A DNA stretch of 64,000 bases. It comes from Bog-473 sp963821755. GTDB taxonomy: Bacteria > Actinomycetota > Acidimicrobiia > Acidimicrobiales > RAAP-2. The translations under genes and the position numbers were made by a program. The DNA is taken from the NCBI GenBank assembly GCA_963821755.1, contig CAWGEX010000003.1:1455414-1519413 (forward strand). The letters are read 5' to 3'. Each line of letters begins with the position of its first letter. Within the stretch, counting starts at the first letter, position 1. Positions 17,130 to 26,258 of this stretch are shown piece by piece. Under the pieces are notes generated by a model. It saw only the letters and a list, made by a program, of their open reading frames with translations, was not told the DNA's origin and searched no databases.

Positions 17130-18313
17130 GCCACCCCTTTCGGCTCGGGCGGGAGACCGAGCACCCGTTCGCCAATGATGTTCCGCTGTATCTGGTTGGA
17201 CCCGCCGTAGATCGTCTCGGAGCGGGAGAAGAGAAACGAGCGCTGGAACTGGCTCAGCTCATAGGGCTCGGCCTCCATCACGGTGGCGAACGGTCCGAGC
17301 ACGTCGAGCGCCAGCTCACCCAGCCGACGATGCCAGCTGCCCCAGTACAGCTTGGCGATGGAGGCTTCGGGCGGAGCGACCGGGCCGTCCACACCCGACA
17401 GGCTGCGCAAGGTGTTGTAGCGCATGATGGTCAATTCAGCGTGGGCCCGGGCCAGACGCTGCCGCAGCACGGGGTCGGCGGCCCGTCCGTTCTGCTGCGC
17501 CACGGCGATGATGCGGTCCAACTCCCGCACGAAACTCAACTGGTAACCCAAGAGCGCCACGCCGCGCTCGAAGGACAAGGTGGCCAGGGCCACCTTCCAT
17601 CCGTCACCGACTCCCCCCACCACGTTGTCGACGTGGGTCCGGGCACCGTCGAAGAACACCTCGTTGAACTCGCTGGTCCTGGTCAACTGCATGATCGGTC
17701 GGATCTCGACGCCGGGCTGATCCATGGGCACCAAGAGATAGGACAAACCCCGGTGCCGTTTCGAGTCGGGATCGGTGCGGCACACCACGAAGCACCAGTC
17801 GGACTGATGGGCCAGCGAGGTCCACACCTTCTGCCCGGTGATCACCCACTCGTCTCCGTGGCGGACCGCCGTGGTCTTGACGTTGGCCAGGTCGCTGCCG
17901 GCATCGGGCTCGGAGTAGCCCTGGCACCACAGCTCGGTTCCCTCCCGGATCGGTGGCAAGAACCGTTCCTTCTGCGCCTCGGTCCCGAAGTGGATCAATG
18001 TCGGACCGAGCAGGCCTTCACCCAGAATGCTGACCCGGCCGGGCGCCAGCGACCGGGAGTATTCCTCGTTGAAGATGACCTGCTCGGTCATCGACGCCCC
18101 CCGCCCGCCGTACTCGGCCGGCCAACCCAGACAGGTCCAGCCGGCATCGGCCAGCACCCGCTCCCACTTCAGCCTGGTCTCGAATCCGAAGGTCTCGTCC
18201 CCCGAACCACCCCGGCCACCCAACGCGGCGAACTCGCCGACGACGTTGGCCGCCAGGAACCGGCGCACCTCGGCGCGGAATGCCGTGTCGGCCGGGCGGT
18301 CTCGCAGGTCCAT
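17126..18313 (-). CDS. fadE30: Acyl-CoA dehydrogenase, FadE30-like
   Basis: A 395-residue flavoprotein with the acyl-CoA dehydrogenase landmarks WPAEYGGRGAS, CQGYSEPDAGSDLANVKTTA, GQKVWTSLAHQSDW and the C-terminal GGSNQIQRNIIGERVLGLP. In Mycobacterium, FadE30 acts in HIP-CoA beta-oxidation and is encoded next to ipdF and fadD3. The same trio is present here in the order fadE30-ipdF-fadD3 and is translationally coupled. It is the first gene of the operon; the 131 bases upstream to the next gene must hold the promoter. Confidence 0.8.
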   Translation of the reverse strand: MDLRDRPADTAFRAEVRRFLAANVVGEFAALGGRGGSGDETFGFETRLKWERVLADAGWTCLGWPAEYGGRGASMTEQVIFNEEYSRSLAPGRVSILGEGLLGPTLIHFGTEAQKERFLPPIREGTELWCQGYSEPDAGSDLANVKTTAVRHGDEWVITGQKVWTSLAHQSDWCFVVCRTDPDSKRHRGLSYLLVPMDQPGVEIRPIMQLTRTSEFNEVFFDGARTHVDNVVGGVGDGWKVALATLSFERGVALLGYQLSFVRELDRIIAVAQQNGRAADPVLRQRLARAHAELTIMRYNTLRSLSGVDGPVAPPEASIAKLYWGSWHRRLGELALDVLGPFATVMEAEPYELSQFQRSFLFSRSETIYGGSNQIQRNIIGERVLGLPPEPKGVA

Positions 18314-18444
18314 GGCCCAGGAAGCGTACCAATGCGCCGCTCTCGCTCTGACGGGGCGTCAGCTTTGGCTGACCGGTTCGAAAAGGGCTGGTGAGGGGCG
18401 AGATCTTCCGCCGGCGGGCCTCGCGGAAGCCGGCACAGCCGGGA

Positions 18445-19896
18445 CTAGCGGCGACCGCTGACTCGGCCCAGGAACGGCACGAGCCCGTTGAAGAAGGCGT
18501 TGCTCGGGTACGCCCCGGCCGGGTCGTTGTGCGAGTAGGTGCTCTGGTAGTTGGCCAGGGTGAGGTTGCGCATGGGGATGCCCGACTGCTGGGCCAGGAT
18601 CTGGGCGTCGGCCGGCACGGATGCTCCGCCCAGGCGAGCGCCGAAGGCGTAGATCAGGAGGTTCTTCGGCAGGTCGTGGCCCATCGTGGCGTCGACATTG
18701 AGCACGCTCTGGGTCGGATTGGCGTTGCCGTTGGCCACGGCCCCGCTGTCATCGGTCAAGCGCTGCGGGAAGTACCACTCCACGCCGTCCACGTTCTGGA
18801 TCCCCGCCCCCGAGAACATGGTGGCGAAGCGGGTGATGGGCGTGAGGGCGCCCGACCCGTCCCAGCCGTGCACCGGGCCCTGTGTCGCAACGCCCTGGCC
18901 GAGGTGTCCCTGCGCCGCCAGCAAGCTGGCCGGTGAGGTGGCGGCGTTGAGGGCGTAGCCGTACTGGCCGACGTTGGTCACCGGGACCGGGGGCACGATG
19001 TCCGTCGGGAGGAGTCCCGACGTCTGGCCCAACGAGGGCGCGTTCGGGTCCAGGAGCGCCGAGGCCGATCCGGTGGCTTCGAACAAGCCGGCATAGGGGG
19101 CAACGATCCCACCGAAGGACAGCCAGGGGCTGGCGCCGGGAGCGTCGAGCGTCTGGAGGTCCTGAGTCGCCGTCTGGGTGCTCACGGGGGTCGGGCTGCT
19201 GCCGCCGTCGATGTAGACCAGACCGGCCAGGTTGCGGGCTCCGGCCTGGCCGCCGAAGTCCCACGTGGCATAGGCCGTGACCACCGTCCCACCGAGGGAG
19301 TGGCCACCGAGCACCACCTTGCCCCCGAGCTTGGTGGCGGCGCCGATCACCACGCGCAGGTCCTGGACGGCCACGTTCATGCCCCATTGCTTGGCGAACT
19401 GGACGGTCGAGGGTGCCACGTTCTGGGTGTGATGCGTGATGCTCGGGTCCTTGATGTAGCCCAGGTAGTAGTTGTAGAGCTGGGTGACGGTGGCCTGGTG
19501 GTTCTTGAAGCGGTTCAGCACCGACTGGTCCTCCAGCAAATTCTCCCGACGCTCGACCGACCAGACCTGCCAGCCGCTGGTCTTCGAGACGATCCACCGG
19601 GCCAGCGGCACGAAGTACGACGCGCCGGCCGAGGTGCCCGGCTCCAAGACGAGGACGTTCTTGGCGCTGCTCGGTCCGACCTTGATGACCCCGACCCGGT
19701 TGTACCTGGCCGGGGTGGCGGGAGCGGCGAAGCCCCGCATCCAGGTGACGCGCAACGCCGGGGCCGATGCCTGGGCCGGCGAACCGGCGATCGCTCCCGG
19801 CCCGACGCTCGACAGGACCACCGTCACACAGCCAACGGCCAGCGCCGCCGAGACGACGCGCTTGGACTTCCGGATCGAATTCACGGTGCCGAACAT
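18445..19896 (-). CDS. Secreted alpha/beta hydrolase
   Basis: The 483-residue protein starts at ATG 19896 with a Sec signal peptide: basic SIRKSKR, a hydrophobic stretch AALAVGCVTVVLSSVG and a possible signal-peptidase site near AGSPAQA. The mature part is an alpha/beta hydrolase with the nucleophile elbow GGHSLGGTVV at about residue 215, preceded by VVIGAATKLGGKVVL. A His near the end (STYSHNDPAGAYPSN) could complete the triad. It is longer than simple esterases, with inserts rich in Ala, Gly and Ser. The substrate is unknown. It stands alone in orientation between the steroid operon and the divergent amidohydrolase. Confidence 0.75.
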   Translation of the reverse strand: MFGTVNSIRKSKRVVSAALAVGCVTVVLSSVGPGAIAGSPAQASAPALRVTWMRGFAAPATPARYNRVGVIKVGPSSAKNVLVLEPGTSAGASYFVPLARWIVSKTSGWQVWSVERRENLLEDQSVLNRFKNHQATVTQLYNYYLGYIKDPSITHHTQNVAPSTVQFAKQWGMNVAVQDLRVVIGAATKLGGKVVLGGHSLGGTVVTAYATWDFGGQAGARNLAGLVYIDGGSSPTPVSTQTATQDLQTLDAPGASPWLSFGGIVAPYAGLFEATGSASALLDPNAPSLGQTSGLLPTDIVPPVPVTNVGQYGYALNAATSPASLLAAQGHLGQGVATQGPVHGWDGSGALTPITRFATMFSGAGIQNVDGVEWYFPQRLTDDSGAVANGNANPTQSVLNVDATMGHDLPKNLLIYAFGARLGGASVPADAQILAQQSGIPMRNLTLANYQSTYSHNDPAGAYPSNAFFNGLVPFLGRVSGRR

Positions 19897-20111
19897 AGAT
19901 CGCCCGGGACGCGCAAGACCGGCACCCGTCGAACCCGAGGCGCCCGGACTCGGTGAGGGCGGTGCCCCCGGGCGACGACTGAGGCAAGGCGGCTGGCGCT
20001 TCGACGGCGTGATCGGAGGCCGAATTCGGGCCTCGACGCAACGGATCACCGGGGCGAAGAGCGCATCCGCCTCGCCTTTGCGATACTCAGTGAAGCAAAA
20101 GAGGAGTCCAG

Positions 20112-21320
20112 ATGGCCTACAACGAAGCTCGGCTCGTCCACGATGCCGACGCCCACATCATGGAGACACCCACCTGGCTGCGGGACCACGCCGAGGCACC
20201 CTTCCGCGATCGCCTCCCTGTGCTCAAGTACTCGAGCGGCAACGAGCTGCGCCAGACCGGGAGTCCCGAAGAGCAACAGCGCGACCTGGTGGCCTCCTTC
20301 GAGCAGCTCCGGGACCGCCATCGATCCCCCGACTACCGGGCCACCGAAGCGGTCGAGATCATGCAGCGCAAGAACTTCGCCGCCACGGGAGCGTTCATCG
20401 CCGAAGATCGCCCCCGGGCCCTGGACCTGTTGGGCTTCAGCGGCCAGCTGGTCTTCAATACCTTCCACAACGGGCGCCTGCACGAACTTGAACATGCCGC
20501 CGACGTCGATCTGGCCTATGCCGCGGCCCGGGCCCACAACCGCGGCATGCTCGAGTTCTGCTCGGTGGACCCTCGGCTCCTGGCCTCGTGCTACGTCCCG
20601 ATGGTCGACCCCGCGAGGGCACTGCGCACGGCCGAGGACGCCATCGAAGCGGGGGCGGCGGCACTGCTGGTGGCGTCGGGTTGCCCACCGGCCTTCTCCC
20701 CCAGCCACCTCGATCTCTTCCCCATCTGGGCCCTGGCCCAGGATGCCGGTATCCCGATCGTGTTCCACGTGGGCGGCACCGGCGAACTGATCGATCCGCA
20801 CTACTTCGTGAACGGCTTGCCCATTCCCCACGACTTTCACGGGGGTGACGAGAACTTCCGCTCGGTCGACTACATGGGCATCCCGGGACCGCCGGCCCAG
20901 ACCCTGGCCACCCTCATCTTCGATGGCGTCCTCGAGCAGTTCCCCGATCTGCACATCGGGGTCATTGAGCAGGGTGCGGTCTGGGTGCCGTCGTGGCTCC
21001 GTCAGATGGAATCGGCCTTCGAGGCCTTCCATCGACATGAGGAGCGCCTGCAGGGGCTCTCGCTCCGCCCCAGTGAGTACGTCCATCGGCAGGTGCGCTT
21101 CACCCCCTACCCGACGGAGGACGTCGGCTGGATCGTCGAGCAGGGCGGACCCGACCTGGTGATGTTCTCGTCGGACTATCCCCACGTCGAAGGGGGGCGC
21201 AAGCCGATCGAACGCTTCGAGGCGTCGCTGGGTGATGCCGGAGAGGACGTACGCCGGGCTTTCTACGTCGACAACTTCCTTTTCCTGATGGGCCAAGCCG
21301 GATCGCGGTTGGCCGCATGA
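20112..21320 (+). CDS. Amidohydrolase family protein (amidohydrolase_2 type)
   Basis: A 402-residue metal-dependent hydrolase or decarboxylase of the TIM-barrel type. An N-terminal HDADAHIMETP supplies the HxH-like ligands. IVFHVGG supplies a His at about residue 220, and FSSDYPHVEGG near the C-terminus supplies the conserved Asp. The strong AGAGGAG ribosome-binding site at 20098-20104 fixes the start. Family members include ACMSD-like decarboxylases and hydrolases in aromatic and terpenoid catabolism. It overlaps the next gene by ATGA, so they are probably co-translated. Confidence 0.85.
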   Translation: MAYNEARLVHDADAHIMETPTWLRDHAEAPFRDRLPVLKYSSGNELRQTGSPEEQQRDLVASFEQLRDRHRSPDYRATEAVEIMQRKNFAATGAFIAEDRPRALDLLGFSGQLVFNTFHNGRLHELEHAADVDLAYAAARAHNRGMLEFCSVDPRLLASCYVPMVDPARALRTAEDAIEAGAAALLVASGCPPAFSPSHLDLFPIWALAQDAGIPIVFHVGGTGELIDPHYFVNGLPIPHDFHGGDENFRSVDYMGIPGPPAQTLATLIFDGVLEQFPDLHIGVIEQGAVWVPSWLRQMESAFEAFHRHEERLQGLSLRPSEYVHRQVRFTPYPTEDVGWIVEQGGPDLVMFSSDYPHVEGGRKPIERFEASLGDAGEDVRRAFYVDNFLFLMGQAGSRLAA

Positions 21321-22531
21321 GCGCCGGCGGAGGAGAGACCGTTGACGCCGTCATCGCTGGGGACGTCGAACCCGGCTTCGAAGGGGTGAGGGACGCCTTC
21401 GCCCACAACTTCGAAGTCGGACGCGAGGTGGGGTCGGCCTTCTGCCTCCACGTGGGCGGCCGCAAGGTGGTCGACATCTATGGCGGCACCTTTGACCGCG
21501 AGGGGAGCCGACCCTACGACCAGGACACCCTCCAGTTGGTCTTCTCCACGACCAAGGGTGCCACCGCGGCCTGCGCCAACTTGCTGGCCCAGCGGAGCCA
21601 GCTCGACCTCAACGCGCCGGTCTCCACCTACTGGCCAGAATTCGCGCAATCGGGAAAGGCCGATATCCCCGTACTGCTGCTGCTCTCGCATCAAGCCGGC
21701 CTCCCCGCCATCGATGCCTCCCTCAGCCCCCAGGAGATCCAGGCCTGGGACCCGATCGTGGCGGCCCTGGCCGAACAGAAGCCGTTGTGGGAGCCCGGCA
21801 CCGCCCACGGCTACCACGCCTTGACCTACGGGTGGCTGGTCGGTGAGGTCGTCCGTCGCGTCAGTGGGCGCTCGCTGGGCGCGTACTTTGCCGAGGAGAT
21901 CGCGCAACCCCTCGGGCTGGACTTCTGGATCGGCCTGCCCGAAGACCTCGAGCACCGGGTCTCCCCCATTGTCGGCGGTCTCGTGCCCCAGGGCGGCGCC
22001 GCCGACGGGATGCCGGCCGACTTCAGCACCACCCTCCTCGCCCGAGCGCTGAACGTCGGTGGTGCCTTCTCCGACGCCGGGTGGATGAACCGCCCGGACT
22101 GGCACGGCGCCGAGGTTCCGGCGGCCAACGGCATCACCAACGCGACCTCGCTCTCGCGCCTCTATGCCGGCCTCATCGGGACCGTCGAAGGCGGGCCGGC
22201 CGAGTCGATCCTGACCACCGCGCAGGTGGACCAGGCCCGCAAGGTGCGTACCTTCGGCGCCGACCAAGTCTTTTTGTCGCTCGGCTTTCCCATGGAGCAG
22301 CACATCGGCCAGGGCTTTTGGATCTCCAGCCCATTCGCTCCGTTTGGCGGCGAGGCCTCTTTCGGACACACCGGCGCGGGTGGCTCCTACGGCTTCGCCG
22401 ATCCCGAGAACAATCTGGCCGTCGGCTACGTCATGAACAAGATGCAATCCGGCATGCTGGGCGATCCCCGGGCGCGCCGGCTCATCCGGGCTTGCTACTC
22501 GGCCGTGGGGGCAGAGCCGAAATACTTTTAG
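21317..22531 (+). CDS. Serine hydrolase of the beta-lactamase/EstB family
   Basis: A 404-residue cytoplasmic protein (no signal peptide). It has the SxxK nucleophile in STTKGATAACANLL near residue 75 and YHALTYGWLVGEVVRR with the conserved Tyr at about residue 168, matching class C-like esterases (EstB, LACTB). The C-terminal GHTGAGGSYGFADPE replaces the KTG box with HTG, as in esterases. The start ATG overlaps the amidohydrolase stop. It more likely cleaves esters or lactones than beta-lactam antibiotics. Confidence 0.85.
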   Translation: MSAGGGETVDAVIAGDVEPGFEGVRDAFAHNFEVGREVGSAFCLHVGGRKVVDIYGGTFDREGSRPYDQDTLQLVFSTTKGATAACANLLAQRSQLDLNAPVSTYWPEFAQSGKADIPVLLLLSHQAGLPAIDASLSPQEIQAWDPIVAALAEQKPLWEPGTAHGYHALTYGWLVGEVVRRVSGRSLGAYFAEEIAQPLGLDFWIGLPEDLEHRVSPIVGGLVPQGGAADGMPADFSTTLLARALNVGGAFSDAGWMNRPDWHGAEVPAANGITNATSLSRLYAGLIGTVEGGPAESILTTAQVDQARKVRTFGADQVFLSLGFPMEQHIGQGFWISSPFAPFGGEASFGHTGAGGSYGFADPENNLAVGYVMNKMQSGMLGDPRARRLIRACYSAVGAEPKYF

Positions 22532-22565
22532 GCACCCGGAGGTTGTACCTCTCGAGGAGTGATCG

Positions 22566-23033
22566 ATGATGTTGACGCGCAAGTCCAGAAAGAAGGACCC
22601 GGTGGAGTACGAAGTCACCAAGACCGAGGACGAGTGGCGCGAACTGCTTCCCCGAGATCGTTACGCCGTGCTCCGCAAGGCGGGTACCGAGCCGGCCTGG
22701 TCGGGCGAACTGCTCCACGTCGATGGCGACGGCGTGTTCCACTGTGCCGCCTGCAACGCGGAATTGTTCGACACCGATGCCAAGTTCGAATCGGGAACGG
22801 GCTGGCCCAGCTTCGATCGGGCGAAGTCGGCCGGCACCATTTTGGAGCACACCGATCGCACCTTCGGCATGGCCCGCACGGAGATCGTGTGCGCGCGATG
22901 TGGCGGGCATCTGGGCCATGTGTTCCCCGACGGGCCCACCGATACCGGACTGCGGTACTGCGTGAACTCGCTCTCGCTGACCTACGAACAGAACGAGGAC
23001 GATTCCTCGAAGGACGGCGGCCCGACGGACTGA
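22566..23033 (+). CDS. msrB: Peptide-methionine (R)-S-oxide reductase MsrB
   Basis: MsrB reduces the R-epimer of methionine sulfoxide in damaged proteins. The 155-residue sequence has the two zinc CxxC pairs (HCAACNAELF and CARCGGHLGHVF), the substrate stretch SGTGWPSFD, and the catalytic Cys in LRYCVNSLSL. A GAGGAG site precedes ATG 22566. A hydrophilic tail (DDSSKDGGPTD) follows the domain. No methionine S-sulfoxide reductase (MsrA) is seen nearby. Confidence 0.95.
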   Translation: MMLTRKSRKKDPVEYEVTKTEDEWRELLPRDRYAVLRKAGTEPAWSGELLHVDGDGVFHCAACNAELFDTDAKFESGTGWPSFDRAKSAGTILEHTDRTFGMARTEIVCARCGGHLGHVFPDGPTDTGLRYCVNSLSLTYEQNEDDSSKDGGPTD

Positions 23034-23355
23034 CGGGCGGCGAGGCGACCCTCGACGACATCGAAGACGCCGGCCAGGCGGGTGGCTCCGCGGTCATGGC
23101 CCACACGCCGGAGCAACGACTCGCCCAGGGCCAGCGCGGCGCAGATCTCGAAGACGTCCTCCTTCACGAAGTCGATCGTCGTCGCGAAGTGGACCGGCGA
23201 CGGGCCCGAGCCAGGGTCAGGGCCCCGACGATCGTCGTGGCCGCCCCCACCGTCACCAGGGCCACAGTGATCCGGTGGTGCCCCAGGGTCAGCAGGGCGG
23301 CGGCGAGGCGCTGGCCCGCCGTCAGTCCGAATGAGCTGATCAGCCAGGGCGACAC
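22982..23355 (-). pseudogene. Small putative membrane protein with a broken reading frame
   Basis: A GTG at 23355 opens a coding-like frame of 63 residues with one membrane helix (TVALVTVGAATTIVGALTLA). It stops at 23164, soon after an Arg-rich end. A second coding-like stretch in a different frame continues leftwards (HFATTIDFVKEDVFEICAALALGESLL) to a stop at 22982. Codon choice looks coding in both parts, so a single lost base near 23190 would join them into one protein of about 120 residues. Either a frameshift or two separate peptides is possible. It follows ssb closely and overlaps the end of msrB on the opposite strand. Confidence 0.35.
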
Positions 23356-23793
23356 TCATACCTCGACGGCCTGTGCGTCGGACGCCGGCCCGCCGTCGCC
23401 GTCGATGCCGTCGTCGGTGTTCTCGGTGACCGCCCGGCGCTCGGTGCGCTGGACATCGGCGGTGGCGAAGCGGAGGCTGGGCCCGATCTCGTCGGCGGTG
23501 ATCTCGACCTTCGAACGGTGCTCCCCCTCCTCCGTCTCCCAGCTGCGCTGCTCGAGTCGACCGGTCACCACCACGCGCATGCCCTTCGAGAGGCTCAACG
23601 CCACGTTCTCGGCCAGGTCCCGCCAGCACACGACGTCGAAGAACGAGGTGGCCTCCTGCCATTCCTGGGTCGCCCGATCCTGCCAGCGTCGGTTGACGGC
23701 CACCCCGAGCTGGGCCGTCGCCTGCCCCTCACGGGTGTAGCGGATTTCCGGCTCACGGGTCAGGTTGCCCGTGATGGTCGTGGTGTTGGCCAT
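23356..23793 (-). CDS. ssb: Single-stranded DNA-binding protein
   Basis: The 145-residue OB-fold protein starts ANTTTITGNLTREPEIRYT, has NRRWQD and FFDVVCWRDLAENVALSLSKGMRVVVTGRLEQRSWE typical of bacterial SSB. It ends without the classical DDDIPF tail (it ends DAQAVEV), so it may be a paralog, like SsbB, rather than the main replication SSB. The ATG at 23793 has a GAGGAG site upstream. In-frame extension to 23826 would add only the basic stretch MRAQCESEEHA and is less likely. Confidence 0.92.
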   Translation of the reverse strand: MANTTTITGNLTREPEIRYTREGQATAQLGVAVNRRWQDRATQEWQEATSFFDVVCWRDLAENVALSLSKGMRVVVTGRLEQRSWETEEGEHRSKVEITADEIGPSLRFATADVQRTERRAVTENTDDGIDGDGGPASDAQAVEV

Positions 23794-23941
23794 GGCGTGC
23801 TCCTCGCTTTCGCACTGCGCCCGCACCTGCGGGGCGTCGGGCAGTGTGGGGGCGTGGCCTTGCCCCGAACCTTGCCGAGATCCTTGCCCGGCCGGAATTC
23901 TTCAGCCGTGGAAGGCTCCGGGCGCCGAACGATGGTCCGAA

Positions 23942-24499
23942 TCAGGTGCCGCCCGTAGCGCCGGCGCAGTCGGGCCCCGGTTGGAGATTCCACACCGCCA
24001 GGACCTCGGGTGGTGCCGCGCCCGGGCACGGGGCCTCGAGATAGCTCGACACGTATGTCCACGAGGCGGCTCCCGCCGACTGGGTGAAGATCCCGCAACA
24101 GCCCTCGTCTTGCATGGAGACCTGCGTCTGCATGCTGGCGGTCGATGAGGGGACGAAACCGGCCATGGCCCAGTAGGTCTGGGTGGACGGGAGGTAGGCG
24201 TAGTACACCGAGCCCGGAGCGGTGCCCACCACCTGATCGGCCGCCAAGCCGGAATGGGCCAGATAGGCCGCCAGCAACCCGCTCTTGATGGCCGGCGGGG
24301 CGACGAGGTTGCGCGCCCCGTTCGCGGTGGTGGTGCTGCTCGAGCTCGTGCTCGAAGCCGCCGACGTGGTCGTGACGTGCGGCGCCGTGGTCGATGCTGA
24401 CGTGTGACCCGGGGAGCCGCTGCTACAGCCGGTGAGCACCAGGCTCGCGAACACCACGGCCGGGATCATCGCCCCGCGCCACCGACGCGTGTGGTTCAC
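23942..24499 (-). CDS. Putative lipoprotein of unknown function
   Basis: From GTG 24499 the product is 185 residues, with an N-terminal signal (basic NHTRRWRG, hydrophobic AMIPAVVFASLV) and lipobox LTGC at about residue 25, so it is likely exported and lipid-anchored. A Ser/Thr-rich linker (about residues 30-60) precedes a small domain with LAAYLAHSGLAADQV, YYAYLPSTQTYWAMAGF and two cysteines in DEGCCG. I know no family for it. It starts 25 bases after ftsX on the same strand, so it may share that transcript. Confidence 0.65.
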   Translation of the reverse strand: MNHTRRWRGAMIPAVVFASLVLTGCSSGSPGHTSASTTAPHVTTTSAASSTSSSSTTTANGARNLVAPPAIKSGLLAAYLAHSGLAADQVVGTAPGSVYYAYLPSTQTYWAMAGFVPSSTASMQTQVSMQDEGCCGIFTQSAGAASWTYVSSYLEAPCPGAAPPEVLAVWNLQPGPDCAGATGGT

Positions 24500-24524
24500 G
24501 GGCGACTGTTTACACCCCGGGCGG

Positions 24525-25412
24525 TTAGACGTCGAGGAAACGGCGTATGGCAATGGCCGAGCCCAAGGAGCCGATCACCACGCCCACAATGACCACGACG
24601 ATGTCGGTGAGGATGACTTCTCCGCCTGACATATGCAGGGCGCCCAGGATGTTACCGGTGCCCGAACCATTCCCGTAGTGGTTGATCACGGCGTACAAGC
24701 CGTAGGTGGCCAGGGCGGCCAGCCCGGAGCCCAGAAGTCCCTGGATCATCCCTTCGGACATGAACGGGACCCGGATGAACCAGTTCGTCGCCCCCACCAG
24801 CTTCATCACAGAGACCTCACGTCGGCGGGCGAAGATGGCCATGCGGATGGAGTTCAGGATCAGGACGGCGGCCGAGACGATCAGGATCACGGCCACGCTC
24901 AGGAACACCCACTTGAAGATGTTGATCACCGTTTCTTCGGTGTGTATCTGCTGCTTGGGTGTGGTGACCGTCAGGACCCCCTCGGTCCCCTTGAAGGCGG
25001 TCACAACCTGGGATGCATCGGGCAGGGTTTCTGGGGTGCACCAGTAGGAGGTGGGCATGTCGGCCACCGTGGTCGACGCCACGACGTCGGACGTCAGCAG
25101 TTTGCGGGCCTCGTCGAAGTTCCGCTGCTTGCCCCAGTACGCACACGGCTGGCGGATGTAGCTCAATTGGGAGATCTCGGTTCCCACCGCGGTGATCTCG
25201 TGGGCACTGGCGTTCGGCGCCATCCACACGGTGACCTTGGTGCCGCGTTCCCATTGGCCCGACGCATTCGCCGCTCCTTGACGGAGCAGCAGGGCGGCGC
25301 CCACCAGCGTCAGCGACACGGCCACGGTCAACACCGCGGCCACGGTCATCAGCCGGTTGCGCCAGAGGTTCGAGCCGGTCTCGCGAACGACATAGTCAAT
25401 GGAGACCGGCAT
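24525..25412 (-). CDS. ftsX: Cell division protein FtsX
   Basis: A 295-residue permease-like protein of the FtsEX complex, which activates peptidoglycan hydrolases at division. A cytoplasmic N-terminus and one membrane helix (MTVAAVLTVAVSLTLVGAALLL) precede an extracytoplasmic domain with a conserved Cys pair region. Three C-terminal helices follow (VFLSVAVILIVSAAVLILNS, GLLGSGLAALATYGLYAV and VILTDIVVVIVGVVIGSLG), and the cytoplasmic loop has FARRREVSVMKLVGA. Its ATG overlaps the ftsE stop by one base. Confidence 0.96.
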   Translation of the reverse strand: MPVSIDYVVRETGSNLWRNRLMTVAAVLTVAVSLTLVGAALLLRQGAANASGQWERGTKVTVWMAPNASAHEITAVGTEISQLSYIRQPCAYWGKQRNFDEARKLLTSDVVASTTVADMPTSYWCTPETLPDASQVVTAFKGTEGVLTVTTPKQQIHTEETVINIFKWVFLSVAVILIVSAAVLILNSIRMAIFARRREVSVMKLVGATNWFIRVPFMSEGMIQGLLGSGLAALATYGLYAVINHYGNGSGTGNILGALHMSGGEVILTDIVVVIVGVVIGSLGSAIAIRRFLDV

Positions 25413-26146
25413 CAGCCGCCCGAGATTCCCGTGCTGAGCTCCACGCCTTGCAGGGTCGTGCCGTCGATGCCGTACACGCCGCGTGCTTGGTCCCGCACCA
25501 TGTTGCCGTTGCTGAGTTCAATGACGCGGCGGCGCATTTTGTCCACCAGTACTTCGTCGTGCGTGGCCACCACCACCGTGGTGCCGGTGCGGTTGATGCG
25601 GTCCAACAATTGCATGATGCCCTGACTCGTCTGGGGGTCCAGGTTCCCGGTCGGCTCGTCGGCCATCAGGATCAGTGGGCGGTTCACGAAGGCGCGCGCC
25701 ACGGCCACCCGTTGCTGCTCGCCACCGGAGAGCTCGCCGGGCAGATTGTTGGTCTTCTTGGCCAGACCGACCAGGTCAAGCACCTGTGGCACCTGGTTGG
25801 CCACCACGTGGCGGGGTCGGCCGATGACCTCGAGGGCGAAGGCGACGTTCTCGAACACGGTCTTGTTGGGCAGCAGGCGAAAGTCCTGGAAGACGCAGCC
25901 GATGTTGCGGCGGAGGTAGGGGACGCGCCATTTGGGCAGGTCGACAATGTCGCGACCGGCCTCCCAGATGTGGCCACCCGGGTCGGGCAGCTCCTCGCGG
26001 AGCAAGAGCCGGATGAACGTGGTCTTTCCCGACCCCGACGATCCGACCAGGAAGACGAATTCCCCCTTGTCGATTTCGACAGAGATGTTGCGCAGAGCGA
26101 CAGTTGACCCTTTGTAGGTCTTGGTGATGTTGTCGAAGCGGATCAT
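25412..26146 (-). CDS. ftsE: Cell division ATP-binding protein FtsE
   Basis: The 244-residue ABC ATPase of FtsEX. It has Walker A GSSGSGKTTF, Q-loop near FQDFRLLPN, signature LSGGEQQRVAVARA and Walker B LILMADEPTGNLDPQT. The start is ATG 26146 (IRFDNITKTY); upstream in-frame residues are Pro/Cys-rich and unlike FtsE. It is encoded with ftsX in the usual order, downstream of prfB with a 112-base gap, giving room for its own promoter. Confidence 0.97.
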   Translation of the reverse strand: MIRFDNITKTYKGSTVALRNISVEIDKGEFVFLVGSSGSGKTTFIRLLLREELPDPGGHIWEAGRDIVDLPKWRVPYLRRNIGCVFQDFRLLPNKTVFENVAFALEVIGRPRHVVANQVPQVLDLVGLAKKTNNLPGELSGGEQQRVAVARAFVNRPLILMADEPTGNLDPQTSQGIMQLLDRINRTGTTVVVATHDEVLVDKMRRRVIELSNGNMVRDQARGVYGIDGTTLQGVELSTGISGG

Positions 26147-26258
26147 GGTGTGGGGAGAACGGCACCCACCGCACGGCGGTGGCGCAGCACCCAAATACTA
26201 ACGGCACCCGTGACCCCACTGGAGTCACCTTCTGCAGTGCTGGTCAGACGGTGGGTAC

